A DNA stretch of 64,000 bases from an uncultured Caryophanales bacterium (GCA_946628045.1 CAMOVZ010000004.1:1-64000), one strand, 5' to 3'; shown: positions 43,979 to 53,239, numbered from the stretch's first letter. Notes: a model not told the origin generated them from the letters alone. Translations and numbers: made by a program.

Positions 43979-45007
43979 ATGGGTGTATTTGATAAATTAA
44001 AAAATGCTTTATTTGAAGTAGAGTATGTTGAAGTAGAAGAACCACCTAAAAAGGAAAAAAAGGTAAAGAAAGAAAAAATAAAGGAAGAAGAAAAAGAAAA
44101 GCCAATTGCTAAGAAAATAGTTTTACCTGGTAAAAGAGAAGAAAAAATTGAGGAATTAAAAGAAGAAGAATTACTAGATGAAGATTTTGAAATTCGTCCT
44201 AAAGAAGAAGTAAAACATCGTGAACAATTTAAATATATGGATGATAATGATTTTAAAGTAGATGATTCAGAGTATTTACAAGAAGAAATAGAAGAACCTC
44301 AAATAATCGAAGAAAAGCCTTTATATGGTGAAGAAAGAGTAGAAAAAGAGGAAGTAGTTGATTATACTCCTAGTACTAATTTATATAATAATCCAAGCTA
44401 TGGTAGTAATCGTGAGACTAATTTATATGGTATGAATAATAATAATTCTTTAAATGTTCCAGTACATCAATATGGTACATATGAAACAAAAGAAAAAACT
44501 TATTTTAAACCAAGTCCAATTATTTCTCCTATTTATGGTATTTTAGATAAAAACTATAAAAAAGAAGATGTTAAAGAAAAGAAAGAAATTAGACTTACTG
44601 GTTATACAAGAAGTAATATGAATGTTGATGATATAAGAGCTAAGGCTTATGGTGAAGAAAAAGAAGAAAAAAAAGAAGAAGTTCTAGATGAAAATAAATT
44701 TGAAGTAGAAGTAAAAGAAGAAGATAATGTAATGGTAGATCTAAGTGATAGATCTAAACCTGAAGTTAAAGAATTAACTATGGGTGATGCTGAGGAATAT
44801 TTTGAAGATTTAGGGTTAGAATATAATGTAGATTATGTAGATGTAAGTACTGATCGAAAAAATAATGTTAAAGAAGAAAAGAAGGAAGAAGTTCTTTCTG
44901 AGTTACCAGTAGAAGAAAAAGAAGAAATAAAAATGGAACCACCTGTTGAAGTAGCACAAGATGATGATAATTTATTTGATTTAATTGATTCAATGTATGA
45001 AGAATAG
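43979..45007 (+). CDS. Disordered acidic protein with N-terminal amphipathic helix
   Basis: A 342-aa low-complexity protein rich in Glu and Lys. It begins MGVFDKLKNALF, an amphipathic helix like the membrane-targeting helix of SepF. Two short ordered motifs stand out: FKPSPIISPIYGILDKNY (176-193) and MGDAEEYFEDLGLEYNVDYVDV (about 270-290). Such a build suits a membrane-associated adaptor that binds partners through short linear motifs, possibly in division or wall growth given neighbouring ytxG/ytxH and ezrA. No enzyme domain is present. Confidence 0.5.
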   Translation: MGVFDKLKNALFEVEYVEVEEPPKKEKKVKKEKIKEEEKEKPIAKKIVLPGKREEKIEELKEEELLDEDFEIRPKEEVKHREQFKYMDDNDFKVDDSEYLQEEIEEPQIIEEKPLYGEERVEKEEVVDYTPSTNLYNNPSYGSNRETNLYGMNNNNSLNVPVHQYGTYETKEKTYFKPSPIISPIYGILDKNYKKEDVKEKKEIRLTGYTRSNMNVDDIRAKAYGEEKEEKKEEVLDENKFEVEVKEEDNVMVDLSDRSKPEVKELTMGDAEEYFEDLGLEYNVDYVDVSTDRKNNVKEEKKEEVLSELPVEEKEEIKMEPPVEVAQDDDNLFDLIDSMYEE

Positions 45008-45021
45008 AAAGGAGAAAGAAT

Positions 45022-45312
45022 ATGGAATTTTTAAATGAATTTTTACCTATACTATTATATATAGCAGGTATTGTATCATTAATAGTTTTAATAATACTAG
45101 GAATTAAAGCAATTAAGATTCTTGATAATGTGGAAGATATGGTAGAAGATGCTCAAGATAAGCTTGATGAGTTTGAAGGTGCTATATCATTAATTAGTAA
45201 GACTGCTAATAGTTTTGCAGGTATTAGTAATTCTATTGTTACTGGTATTGCTACTGCAATTGCAAAAATATTTAGTAAAAAAATGAAAGAGGAGGATGAC
45301 ATATATGAGTAA
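45022..45312 (+). CDS. DUF948 (YtxG-like) membrane protein
   Basis: A 96-aa protein with one N-terminal membrane segment (about residues 8-30) and a helix (DNVEDMVEDAQDKLDEFEGAI) typical of DUF948/YtxG. The next gene overlaps its 3' end by 8 bp. In B. subtilis ytxG and ytxH are also adjacent and belong to the general stress regulon; a role in envelope stress is inferred by homology only. Confidence 0.65.
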   Translation: MEFLNEFLPILLYIAGIVSLIVLIILGIKAIKILDNVEDMVEDAQDKLDEFEGAISLISKTANSFAGISNSIVTGIATAIAKIFSKKMKEEDDIYE

Positions 45313-45730
45313 AGATGTAAAAAAGAAAAAACATTATGGAGGTTTTATTCTAGGAGCTTTAGCTGGTGCTAGTTTAGGATTATTATTTGCTCCTAAAAAA
45401 GGTAGTGAATTAAGAGCTGATTTAAAGAAAAAATTAGATGAATTATTAGATCAAGCTAAAGATATTGATGTTCAAGAGGTTAAAGAACAATTTGATAAAA
45501 AAGTAGAAGAAATTAAAGCTGAACTTGCTGATATGGATAAAGAAAAAGCTTTAAATCTTGCTAAGAAAAAAGGTGCTGAAGCTAAAGCTAAGGCTGAAGA
45601 ATTAGTAGAACTTGCTAAAGAAAAAGGAACTCCTGCATTAGTAAACACTGCTGAAAAAGTATTAGAGAATGTAATTAAAGTTTCTAAAGATGCATTAAAA
45701 AAGTTAGAAAAAGCTAAAGAAGAAAAATAG
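45305..45730 (+). CDS. YtxH-domain protein
   Basis: A 141-aa protein starting at ATG 45305 (RBS GAGGAGG). The YtxH signature is GGFILGALAGASLGLLFAPKKGSELRADLKKKL (split: GGFILGALAGASLGLLFAP, then KKGSELR), a single membrane segment followed by a long charged helix rich in Lys, Glu and Ala (to residue 141). These proteins are common, small, stress-linked membrane proteins of unknown activity. Confidence 0.85.
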   Translation: MSKDVKKKKHYGGFILGALAGASLGLLFAPKKGSELRADLKKKLDELLDQAKDIDVQEVKEQFDKKVEEIKAELADMDKEKALNLAKKKGAEAKAKAEELVELAKEKGTPALVNTAEKVLENVIKVSKDALKKLEKAKEEK

Positions 45731-45757
45731 AAAGTCGTTTGACTTTTTGTTTTTTTA
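45731..45757 (+). terminator. Terminator of ytxH, embedding the next -35 box
   Basis: AAAGTC / GACTTT, loop GTTT, T run. The -35 TTGACT of the tyrS promoter starts in its loop. Confidence 0.7.
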
Positions 45758-45766
45758 TGGTAAAAT
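45739..45766 (+). promoter_or_regulatory. Promoter of the tyrS T-box leader
   Basis: TTGACT, 16-nt spacer, TAAAAT, overlapping the preceding terminator hairpin. Confidence 0.7.
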
Positions 45767-45771
45767 ATAGT

Positions 45772-45977
45772 TAAGTTTTTGATGAGAAAGACTTAGTAGT
45801 AAAATAATTATTATTTAGAGATCTAATGGTTGGTGAAAATTAGAAATATTATTTTATGAATTACACCTTTTTAGAAAACATCGTTAACTGCGTTAAAGTT
45901 TAAGTGCATAGTAATACTATGAATTAAGGTGGTACCGCGAATAATTCGTCCTTAGATGAATTGTTTCGCGTTTTTTT
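45772..45977 (+). promoter_or_regulatory. Tyr T-box riboswitch
   Basis: It has GGTTGGTGAAAA, the specifier TAC (Tyr) at 45862-45864 in GAATTACACCTTT, the T-box AAGGTGGTACCGCG (45926-45939) and a terminator CGCGAA ... TTCGCG (45936-45970) with seven T. Uncharged tRNA-Tyr would let tyrS be transcribed. Confidence 0.93.
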
Positions 45978-45993
45978 ATTTAGGAGGGATAAT

Positions 45994-47226
45994 ATGACAT
46001 TATTTGAAGAATTAGAATGGAGAGGACTTGTTAAAGACTTAGCTGGAGATGATATTAAAGATAAGTTAAACAATGATAAATTAACTTTTTATTGGGGTAC
46101 TGATCCTACAGCAGATAGCTTACATTTAGGACATTATTCTAGTTTAGTTACTGCTAAGAGATTAGCTCAAGCTGGACATCATCCAATCCTTTTAGTAGGT
46201 GGTGCTACAGGACTTATTGGTGATCCTAGACCAACAGCAGAAAGAGAAATTATTTCTAAAGAAGTTGTTGATAAAAATGTAGAAGGATTAAAGAAACAAG
46301 TAAAAGAAATAGTTGGGAATGATGTTGAAGTAGTTAATAACTATGATTGGATGAAAGAATTCTCATTCTTAGATTTCTTAAGAGATGTAGGTAAATATAT
46401 TAATGTTAATTATATGTTAGATAAAGATATAATTAGAAGAAGATTAGAAAGTGGAATTACTTTTGCAGAATTTTCTTATATGTTACTTCAAGGATATGAT
46501 TACTTACATTTATTTAAGACTAAAGGAGTTACTCTACAAGCAGCAGGAAGTGATCAATGGGGTAATATTACTACTGGTATTGATTTAATAAGAAAGATGG
46601 AAGGTAAACAAGTATATGGATTTACTATGCCGTTAATACTTGATTCTACTGGTAAGAAATTTGGTAAGAGCGAAGGCAATGCTTTATGGTTAGATGAGAA
46701 TAAAACATCTAGTTATGAATTATACCAATACTTAATTAATACTGAAGATGTTAAAGTAGAAGAATACTTAAAAGTATTTACATTCTTATCTAAAGAAGAG
46801 ATTGAAGATGTAATGAAGAAACATTTAGAATCTCCTGAGTTAAGAATAGCTCAACGTACTTTAGCAATTGAAGTAATTAAAGATTTACATGGACAAGAAA
46901 GTGCAGATAGAGCAATCAATATTTCTGAATCATTATTTAGTGGAGATATAAAAAGTTTTACTTCTAGAGAAATAGAAGAAGCTTTTAAAGGAATTGTTCC
47001 ATTTGAAATAAGTAGTGATTTAAATATAGTTGATTTCTTAGTAGAAGCAGGTGTTTGCTCTAGTAAAAGAGAAGCTCGTGAATTTATAACTAATGGTTCT
47101 ATTACATTAAATGGTGATAAAATATGTGATTTAGAGTTTATTGTTACTAAAGATAAATGTATTGATTCTAAATATTTAGTAGTTAGAAGAGGTAAAAAGA
47201 AATACTTCATAGGTATATATAAATAG
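45994..47226 (+). CDS. tyrS: Tyrosyl-tRNA synthetase
   Basis: A 410-aa class I enzyme; ATG 45994 follows AGGAGGG. HLGH (44-47) stands for HIGH, KFGKS (222-226) for KMSKS, and the C-terminal S4 RNA-binding domain (about 345-405) has VCSSKREAREFI. It charges tRNA-Tyr. A Tyr-specific T-box controls it, and the stop codon lies in a terminator. Confidence 0.97.
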   Translation: MTLFEELEWRGLVKDLAGDDIKDKLNNDKLTFYWGTDPTADSLHLGHYSSLVTAKRLAQAGHHPILLVGGATGLIGDPRPTAEREIISKEVVDKNVEGLKKQVKEIVGNDVEVVNNYDWMKEFSFLDFLRDVGKYINVNYMLDKDIIRRRLESGITFAEFSYMLLQGYDYLHLFKTKGVTLQAAGSDQWGNITTGIDLIRKMEGKQVYGFTMPLILDSTGKKFGKSEGNALWLDENKTSSYELYQYLINTEDVKVEEYLKVFTFLSKEEIEDVMKKHLESPELRIAQRTLAIEVIKDLHGQESADRAINISESLFSGDIKSFTSREIEEAFKGIVPFEISSDLNIVDFLVEAGVCSSKREAREFITNGSITLNGDKICDLEFIVTKDKCIDSKYLVVRRGKKKYFIGIYK

Positions 47227-47247
47227 ATGTCTTAGACATCTATTTTT
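47221..47247 (+). terminator. Terminator overlapping the tyrS stop
   Basis: AAATAGATGTC / GACATCTATTT, loop TTA, six T. Confidence 0.93.
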
Positions 47248-47249
47248 TA

Positions 47250-47258
47250 TGTTATAAT
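47250..47258 (+). promoter_or_regulatory. Extended -10 promoter TGTTATAAT
   Basis: It begins 3 nt after the tyrS terminator, 16 nt before the start at 47274. Confidence 0.6.
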
Positions 47259-47273
47259 TAGTTAGGTGATTAT

Positions 47274-47810
47274 ATGAAAATAATATTAGTAAGACATGGA
47301 CAAACTGAAAGTAATTATGAAGGTATTATGCAAGGAAGAGTTAATAATTTAATGAATGATACTGGTAGAAGACAATGTCAAAAACTAAGAGATAAACTTA
47401 ATGATATTAAGATAGATTATTGCTATATGTCTCCTTTAGTTAGATGCGTTGAAACAGCTTTTATATTAATTGGTGATAGATGTGAAATGATTAGAGATGA
47501 TAGACTGATTGAAAGAGATTTGGGTGAACTTGAGGGTAAAAAAAGAGATTTATATGACAAAGATAAATACTGGAATTATGAGATTAATAGTAGTGATTTA
47601 GGAGTGGAAAGTGTTCAAAGTATTATTAGTCGTTGTGATGACTTTTTAAATTATATTAAGAATAAATATGATAAAGATACTACTATACTTGTGGTTACTC
47701 ATAGTGCTCCATATAGAGCTTTAAAATTATTACTTAATAAAACACCTCTTACTGGTAATTTATATGGATGTAATATTCATAATACTGATTATGAAGAATT
47801 TGAGATATAA
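47274..47810 (+). CDS. Histidine phosphatase (phosphoglycerate-mutase-like)
   Basis: A 178-aa protein with the phosphohistidine motif RHGQTESN (7-14), the second block SPLVRCVETA, Glu in LIERDLGELEG, and His in VVTHSAPYR. These enzymes remove or move phosphate on small molecules; this short form, without the PGM-specific regions, is more likely a phosphatase than a glycolytic mutase. Convergent with rpsD across a shared terminator. Confidence 0.85.
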   Translation: MKIILVRHGQTESNYEGIMQGRVNNLMNDTGRRQCQKLRDKLNDIKIDYCYMSPLVRCVETAFILIGDRCEMIRDDRLIERDLGELEGKKRDLYDKDKYWNYEINSSDLGVESVQSIISRCDDFLNYIKNKYDKDTTILVVTHSAPYRALKLLLNKTPLTGNLYGCNIHNTDYEEFEI

Positions 47811-47837
47811 AAAAAAGAAGATTTAATCTTCTTTTTA
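47811..47837. terminator. Bidirectional terminator
   Basis: AAAAAGAAGATT / AATCTTCTTTTT around a single base, between convergent genes. Confidence 0.85.
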
Positions 47838-47840
47838 TTT

Positions 47841-48443
47841 TTACTTATTATAGAATTCAACGATTAATGCTTCATTGATATCAGCATTAAGCTCATTTCT
47901 TTCTGGTAATCTAACGTAAGTAGCTTCCATTTTTCCTTCATCATAACTAATGAATTCAACTCTCTTAGTAATTTTAGCTAAGCTTTCTTGAACTACTTTT
48001 AATTGTTTGTCATCTTCTTTTAGAGATATAACATCTCCAATTTTACATCTGTATGATGGAATATCAACTTTCTTTCCATTTACAGTTACATGTCCGTGGT
48101 TAACTAATTGTCTAGCTCCACGACGAGTTGATGCAAAACCAATTCTGTATACTAAGTTATCTAATCTAGATTCTAATAATCTTAAGAAGTTAGTACCATG
48201 AATACCAGATAATTTACCAGCTTCTTCAAATGTTTTTCTGAATTGTCTTTCATTAACACCATACATGAAACGTACTTTTTGTTTTTCTTTTAATTGAGTT
48301 CCATAATCTGATAATTTACCTTTACGATCATTACCGTGTTGACCTGGTCCATATGGACGACGAGCTAATTCTTTTCCAGTTTCTGAAATTGAGAATCCAA
48401 CACGACGAGCTTGTTTAAAACTTGATCCTGTATATCTTGCCAT
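47841..48443 (-). CDS. rpsD: 30S ribosomal protein S4
   Basis: A 200-aa protein with RPYGPGQHG (31-39), the S4 RNA-binding domain ([25 protein letters not shown], about 90-115; [17 protein letters not shown]). S4 starts assembly of the 30S body. It is transcribed alone from a consensus promoter with a leader of about 145 nt, the size used for S4 autoregulation in Bacillota. In Bacillus rpsD also lies between tyrS and ezrA. Confidence 0.98.
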   Translation of the reverse strand: MARYTGSSFKQARRVGFSISETGKELARRPYGPGQHGNDRKGKLSDYGTQLKEKQKVRFMYGVNERQFRKTFEEAGKLSGIHGTNFLRLLESRLDNLVYRIGFASTRRGARQLVNHGHVTVNGKKVDIPSYRCKIGDVISLKEDDKQLKVVQESLAKITKRVEFISYDEGKMEATYVRLPERNELNADINEALIVEFYNK

Positions 48444-48590
48444 AATTTTTCTCCTTTCTTTGTATTACAAAGTCTTGAAGGGTTTAGTCATATTTTAGGG
48501 AGTTTTCTTTTCGCGTCGACAGCCTACTAGCTACTTCTAAATTAAAAAACACATTAAAATATTCTAAACCTGCTGTTTCAGGAATTTGCA
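48444..48590 (-). promoter_or_regulatory. Long structured rpsD leader (candidate S4 autoregulatory site)
   Basis: The leader contains hairpin CCTG/CAGG, a GC-rich segment GGCTGTCGACGCG unusual for this genome, and an RBS AGGAGAA. S4 represses its own mRNA in Bacillus through such a leader. The exact fold is not checked here. Confidence 0.5.
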
Positions 48591-48596
48591 CTATTA

Positions 48597-48625
48597 ATTA
48601 TATGTTAAAAGTGTTGATATGTCAA
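48597..48625 (-). promoter_or_regulatory. Consensus promoter of rpsD
   Basis: Minus strand TTGACA, 17-nt spacer, TATAAT. Confidence 0.92.
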
Positions 48626-48727
48626 GGAATTCTTTGGTTTTTATAGGATTTTGTAATAAATTGTTAGAAAATGTAGAAAAATGTTTGTTATTTATGGTAA
48701 AATACTTTATAGAATAGAGGTGAATGT

Positions 48728-50440
48728 ATGCAAGGACAATTTCTTATTATAGGCTCAGCCATAGTTATCGCATTGATTATTGTTATTGTAATACTTCATT
48801 TAGTTAAAAAAGCAGAGTTTAAGTATTATCGTAATAAGGTAAAGAACTTAGAGATAGAACGTAATAAAGTTGCTTCTACTCCTGTATTATTAGAACTTTC
48901 AAAAGTAGAACCTATTATTAAGAATGATAAAATGGAAGAAAAATATAATAAGTGGGCTGAGAAGTTTGAAGATATTAAAAATAGAAGATTAACTGTTATT
49001 GATGATATGTTAATAGATTTAGATATATATGTAGATAAAAGAGACTACAAAAGTTGTGGTTATCGTATTGCTAGTACAGAAATTGAAATATATAAGGTTC
49101 GTGAAGCAGCTGAACACTTATTAGATGAGATTAAAGATATTACTTTAAGTGAAGAAAAATATCGTGCTATTGTAACTAAACTAAAAACTAAATATAGAAG
49201 TTTAAATAAAGAATATCAAGATCATAAAGAATTATATGATTTTATGCAAGAAGCTATAGAATTACAACTTGAAAATATTGAGAAGAGATTCTTAGATTTT
49301 GAAAAAGTAATGGAAGAAAATGAATATAGTGAAGTAGTTAATATATGTAAGGCACTTGATACTATGATTGATCATATGGATATTATTATTACTGAAATGC
49401 CTGATATATTATTAATGGCTCAAAAGATTATTCCTAATAGAATGAAAGAAGTTTCTAATACGAATAAAGAAATGATACAAGAGGGGTATGTACTTGATTA
49501 TTTAAATATAGATTATAATATAGAAGAATCTAAAAAGAATATTGAAAAGATAATGGATAAAGTAAAAGTACTTAATCTTGAAGGAGCTATGTTTGATTTA
49601 AAAACAATGCTTGAGTACTATGATTCTTTATTTGTAGACTTTGAAAAAGAAAGATTATCTAGAAAAGTATATGAAGAAAATGTCAGTAGTTTTTATAAGA
49701 AATTAGAAAATACTAATTTATTAGTTCAAGATGTATATAATCAATTACCTGATATTAAGAGTATGTATGATCTTAGTGATCAAGATGTATCTATAATAGA
49801 TGAAGTTAATAAAACATTAATAGTTATTAATGATGATTATCGTAAAATGATAGCGCAAGATGATTCTAAGTCTAGTCCTTATTCAGTATTAAATGAAGAA
49901 GTTGAAAATTTAACTAATAGACTTGCTATTATGGAGGATGATTTTGATAAAGCATTAAAATCACTTGGTAATATGTATAATGATGAGTTAAGAGCTAGAG
50001 AACAGTTAGAAGAAATAGAAGGTTTCTTAAAGACTTGTAAGAATGCAATTAGGAGTTATAAATTACCTGTTATTACTGATAATTATTATGTACAATTAAG
50101 AGAGGCTAATGATGCTATACTTGAAGTAATAAAGGAACTTGAAAAGAAACCTATTGTTATTAAAGTATTAAATACTAGAGTTGATACTGCAAGAGATTTG
50201 GTATTAAAGCTTTATAATACTACTATGAGTATGGTTAAAAATGCTCAAATGGCTGAGATGGCTATTGTATATGGAAATAGATATAGAAATAGTTATCCTG
50301 AAGTTGATAGGGAATTAAATGATGCTGAAAAGATGTTTTATAAAGGACATTATAGTGATGCATTAGATATATCTATTAAAGCAACTAGTAGAGTAGATGA
50401 AAAAATATATAGAAAGTTGATGAGTGTATATGAAAAATAA
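48728..50440 (+). CDS. ezrA: Septation ring formation regulator EzrA
   Basis: A 570-aa protein with one N-terminal membrane segment (about residues 7-27) and a long run of spectrin-like coiled coil, the standard EzrA plan and length. Features: KWAEKFEDIKNRRL early, the C-terminal QMAEMAIVYGNRYR, typical of the family's last repeat. EzrA binds FtsZ and limits Z-ring formation to mid-cell. -10 TAAAAT lies at about 48700. A pilin-like gene overlaps its 3' end. Confidence 0.93.
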   Translation: MQGQFLIIGSAIVIALIIVIVILHLVKKAEFKYYRNKVKNLEIERNKVASTPVLLELSKVEPIIKNDKMEEKYNKWAEKFEDIKNRRLTVIDDMLIDLDIYVDKRDYKSCGYRIASTEIEIYKVREAAEHLLDEIKDITLSEEKYRAIVTKLKTKYRSLNKEYQDHKELYDFMQEAIELQLENIEKRFLDFEKVMEENEYSEVVNICKALDTMIDHMDIIITEMPDILLMAQKIIPNRMKEVSNTNKEMIQEGYVLDYLNIDYNIEESKKNIEKIMDKVKVLNLEGAMFDLKTMLEYYDSLFVDFEKERLSRKVYEENVSSFYKKLENTNLLVQDVYNQLPDIKSMYDLSDQDVSIIDEVNKTLIVINDDYRKMIAQDDSKSSPYSVLNEEVENLTNRLAIMEDDFDKALKSLGNMYNDELRAREQLEEIEGFLKTCKNAIRSYKLPVITDNYYVQLREANDAILEVIKELEKKPIVIKVLNTRVDTARDLVLKLYNTTMSMVKNAQMAEMAIVYGNRYRNSYPEVDRELNDAEKMFYKGHYSDALDISIKATSRVDEKIYRKLMSVYEK

Positions 50441-51047
50441 TGGAATGGGTAAATTTGAAGTACTAGTAATGATAGTTTTATTTATGGCTATTGTTGCTTA
50501 CATATTATGGTATTTCCTATCAGGTAGTGATGGGCAAAAATTTAATACAATGAAAAAGAATGCTGTTAATTTATCTAAGACAGTATCTACTAATATTAAT
50601 AGTTTTCATAATACTGAAACTGTATATTTAGGAGAAGCAATAAATGAGGGATTACTTCCAGCTGTTAAAAGTCCATTTAGTGGTAAGGAATGTTCTATTT
50701 CAGAGTCTAAAGTAGAAATGGAAAAAGATATGCCGGCTGTTACTTTAAGATGTGATAATTATTTAATAGATAAAGTAAGATTTTCTGGTAATTATAATGA
50801 TGTGCCTATATATAAAGTAAGTGAGTGGAGTGAAGAAAAACCAAGTAGTGGTAATATAGAAGAGAAAACATTATATAATTGTATAGATGGTGGTAGTGAA
50901 AAATATCCTGAATATTATGAAGAATTATATTTTGTAGCACGTATTAATGAAGATTATGGTAGAAGTCATTATTTTGCTAATACAGTAGATACTGATTGTA
51001 AAGTAGTTAGTAAGACTTTCTATCGTACTAAAGAGCAAATAAAATAA
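50430..51047 (+). CDS. Type IV pilin-like (pseudopilin) protein
   Basis: A 205-aa protein starting in the last codons of ezrA. Its N-terminus, KNNG then MGKFEVLVMIVLFMAI, has the prepilin layout: Gly at -1 (residue 5), a hydrophobic helix and Glu at +5 (residue 10). The outside part has Cys in SGKECSI, LRCDNY, YNCIDGG and DCKVV, which could form disulfides. No pilus assembly ATPase or prepilin peptidase is in the window, so whether it is processed is open. It would be an orphan pseudopilin linked by operon to a division protein. Confidence 0.55.
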   Translation: MKNNGMGKFEVLVMIVLFMAIVAYILWYFLSGSDGQKFNTMKKNAVNLSKTVSTNINSFHNTETVYLGEAINEGLLPAVKSPFSGKECSISESKVEMEKDMPAVTLRCDNYLIDKVRFSGNYNDVPIYKVSEWSEEKPSSGNIEEKTLYNCIDGGSEKYPEYYEELYFVARINEDYGRSHYFANTVDTDCKVVSKTFYRTKEQIK

Positions 51048-51068
51048 ACAACTTAGGTTGTTTTTTTT
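51046..51068 (+). terminator. Intrinsic terminator
   Basis: AAACAAC / GTTGTTT, loop TTAG, T run, after ezrA and the pilin-like gene. Confidence 0.75.
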
Positions 51069-51103
51069 ATTTATTTTTGCTAAAATATGTGCGTGGTGAT
51101 TTT

Positions 51104-52291
51104 ATGGATCGTATTATATTAATTAAATATGGAGAATTATCTACTAAGAAAGCTAATCGTAATTTTTTTATTAATACTTTATACAATAATTTAAAGAATA
51201 AACTAAGTGATTATGATGTAAAAATACATAAAGATAGAGCTAGAATGTATGTGGAATTTTTAGAAAAAGATTTAAATGATATAAAAAATATTATTTCTAA
51301 GATATTTGGTATACATACATATCATATTGCTTATATAGTAGATACTTTAGATAAAACTATTCAAGATAAAGTGTTAGAAACTGTTAAAAATGAGAAATTT
51401 AATACTTTTAAAATTGAAACTAGAAGAAGTAATAAAAATTTCCCTATTCATAGTCAAGATTATAATAGAGTATTGGGTGGATTAATACTTAAAAATATTG
51501 ATGGAGTTAGTGTTGATGTTCATAATCCTGATTTGTGGGTAACTGTAGAAATTAGAGATACTAATACATTTATATATTTTAATTCTTATAAAGGTAGTGG
51601 AGGATATCCTGTTGGAACTCAACAAAAAGGTATGCTTATGTTAAGTGGTGGAATAGATTCACCTGTTGCTGGATATTTAGCTTTAAAAAGAGGAATGACA
51701 TTAGATGCAGTATATTTTGAAGCTATGCCACATACTAGTATAGAAGCTAGAAACAAAGTTATTTCATTAAGTAAGAAGTTAGTTAAATATACTGATCATA
51801 TCAATCTACATGTAGTTAATTTTACCCCTATACAAGAAGAAATATATAAGAATTGTAAAGGAGATTATATAATTACTATTATGAGAAGAATGATGTATAG
51901 AATAATGGAAAAACTATGCGAAAAGTACAAAGGATTAGTAATAGTAAATGGAGAAAGTATAGGACAAGTTGCTTCCCAAACATTAACTAGTATGAATGTT
52001 ATTAATAGTGTTACTAATAAACCAGTAATAAGACCTCTTGCATGTTTTGATAAATTAGAAATAATGGATATTGCTAGAAATATAGACACATATGACATTA
52101 GTATTATTCCATATGAGGATTGTTGTACTGTATTTGTTCCACCTCATCCAGTAATTAATCCTAAACTAGAAACTTGTATAGAAGAAGAAAATAAATTTGA
52201 TTATAATAAATTAATAGATGAGGCTGTGGAAAGTTTAAATACTATTAAGATTACTGATGAAAAAGACAATGAATTTAGTGAATTACTATAA
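51104..52291 (+). CDS. thiI: tRNA 4-thiouridine synthetase ThiI
   Basis: A 395-aa protein; ATG 51104 follows GGTGAT. N-terminal ferredoxin-like and THUMP domains (about 1-165) precede the adenylating domain with SGGIDS (181-186) and PYEDCCTVFVPPHP. The rhodanese domain found in enterobacterial ThiI is absent, as in Bacillus. It thiolates U8 of tRNA and can provide sulfur for thiazole. The cysteine desulfurase that accompanies thiI in Bacillus is not in this window. It is convergent with a coiled-coil protein. Confidence 0.95.
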   Translation: MDRIILIKYGELSTKKANRNFFINTLYNNLKNKLSDYDVKIHKDRARMYVEFLEKDLNDIKNIISKIFGIHTYHIAYIVDTLDKTIQDKVLETVKNEKFNTFKIETRRSNKNFPIHSQDYNRVLGGLILKNIDGVSVDVHNPDLWVTVEIRDTNTFIYFNSYKGSGGYPVGTQQKGMLMLSGGIDSPVAGYLALKRGMTLDAVYFEAMPHTSIEARNKVISLSKKLVKYTDHINLHVVNFTPIQEEIYKNCKGDYIITIMRRMMYRIMEKLCEKYKGLVIVNGESIGQVASQTLTSMNVINSVTNKPVIRPLACFDKLEIMDIARNIDTYDISIIPYEDCCTVFVPPHPVINPKLETCIEEENKFDYNKLIDEAVESLNTIKITDEKDNEFSELL

Positions 52292-52295
52292 AATA

Positions 52296-52320
52296 AAAAC
52301 AAGGTTTAACCTTGTTTTTT
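52296..52320. terminator. Bidirectional terminator
   Basis: AAAACAAGGTT / AACCTTGTTTT around one T. Confidence 0.88.
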
Positions 52321-53180
52321 TAAAATTGATATTGAGATAAATCTTCTATTTGACTTGCATATGCCCTTATATCTTTTACTTTCTTTCTTAAACTATCAAG
52401 TTTTATTTCTAATTCTATTTTTTTATCTCTGTCAATATTATTTTTATATAAGTCTTCTAAGTCTTTTATTTGTGATTCATAACGTTTAGCTAAAGCATAT
52501 AAATCTTCTGGATCTATTCCTTTACCATTTTTTATTTCATCTAATCTCATATCTAATAATTCAATTTGTTTGTTTACTTCTTCTAAATTATTACTAATAT
52601 CTCTTGTTTCCGGTTTCTTATTTATTTCTTGTAGATATTTTTGTGTAATAGGAGTTAAAGCATTACTATATTTAGCACCTAAATCTCCAACGGAAGATAT
52701 TGTTTGTAGGAAATTTACCATATCTTTTATATCCTGTTCTTCTTTTGCTGTTCTTAATAAATCAATATATTTATCAACAAAGTTTTGCTCATTTGATATT
52801 TCATCTAATGCTAATGTTACTAGTAGACTTTCTAGATCAATTTTTAATTTAGAATTACTTGATTGTACTTTAGCATCCATATATTTACTTTCTAATCTAA
52901 TGTTTCCTGATTTAAATTTAGTAATAGTAGAAAGACCTGTTGTTTTAGTTTTTTCTATTTCGTCTTTTTTTTCTTCTATTTGTACTTCTTGTTTTACTTC
53001 TTGTGTTTGGTTTTCTTCTTGATTAACATTTTCTTGAGATTTTAGTTTTATATCAGTATTATTTTTTTGTTTTTGTATAAGATGTTCTACTGCTTTAGTT
53101 AGATATTCTACTAATACTTCATCATTTTCTAATTTAGCTTCTTCAATCATTTTTTTAAGATTATTTATTTTATCTTCCAT
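52320..53180 (-). CDS. Unknown coiled-coil protein
   Basis: A 286-aa soluble protein; ATG 53180 follows AGGTGAT, while a longer frame to 53246 has no RBS. An N-terminal helix and a Gln/Glu/Lys-rich low-complexity linker (about residues 45-85) lead to a helical domain with LSTITKFKSGNIRLESKYMDAK and a C-terminal coiled coil (about 195-280). It stands alone between thiI and ackA. No family is recognised. Confidence 0.5.
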   Translation of the reverse strand: MEDKINNLKKMIEEAKLENDEVLVEYLTKAVEHLIQKQKNNTDIKLKSQENVNQEENQTQEVKQEVQIEEKKDEIEKTKTTGLSTITKFKSGNIRLESKYMDAKVQSSNSKLKIDLESLLVTLALDEISNEQNFVDKYIDLLRTAKEEQDIKDMVNFLQTISSVGDLGAKYSNALTPITQKYLQEINKKPETRDISNNLEEVNKQIELLDMRLDEIKNGKGIDPEDLYALAKRYESQIKDLEDLYKNNIDRDKKIELEIKLDSLRKKVKDIRAYASQIEDLSQYQF

Positions 53181-53239
53181 ATAATCACCTACTATATATA
53201 AATTATAACATATTAGTATTTTATTTATGTTAATATTTA

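Noticed and set aside
52570..53022. Plus-strand frame opposite the coiled-coil protein
   Set aside because: Ser/Cys/Phe-rich shadow of a Lys/Glu-rich gene; no RBS.
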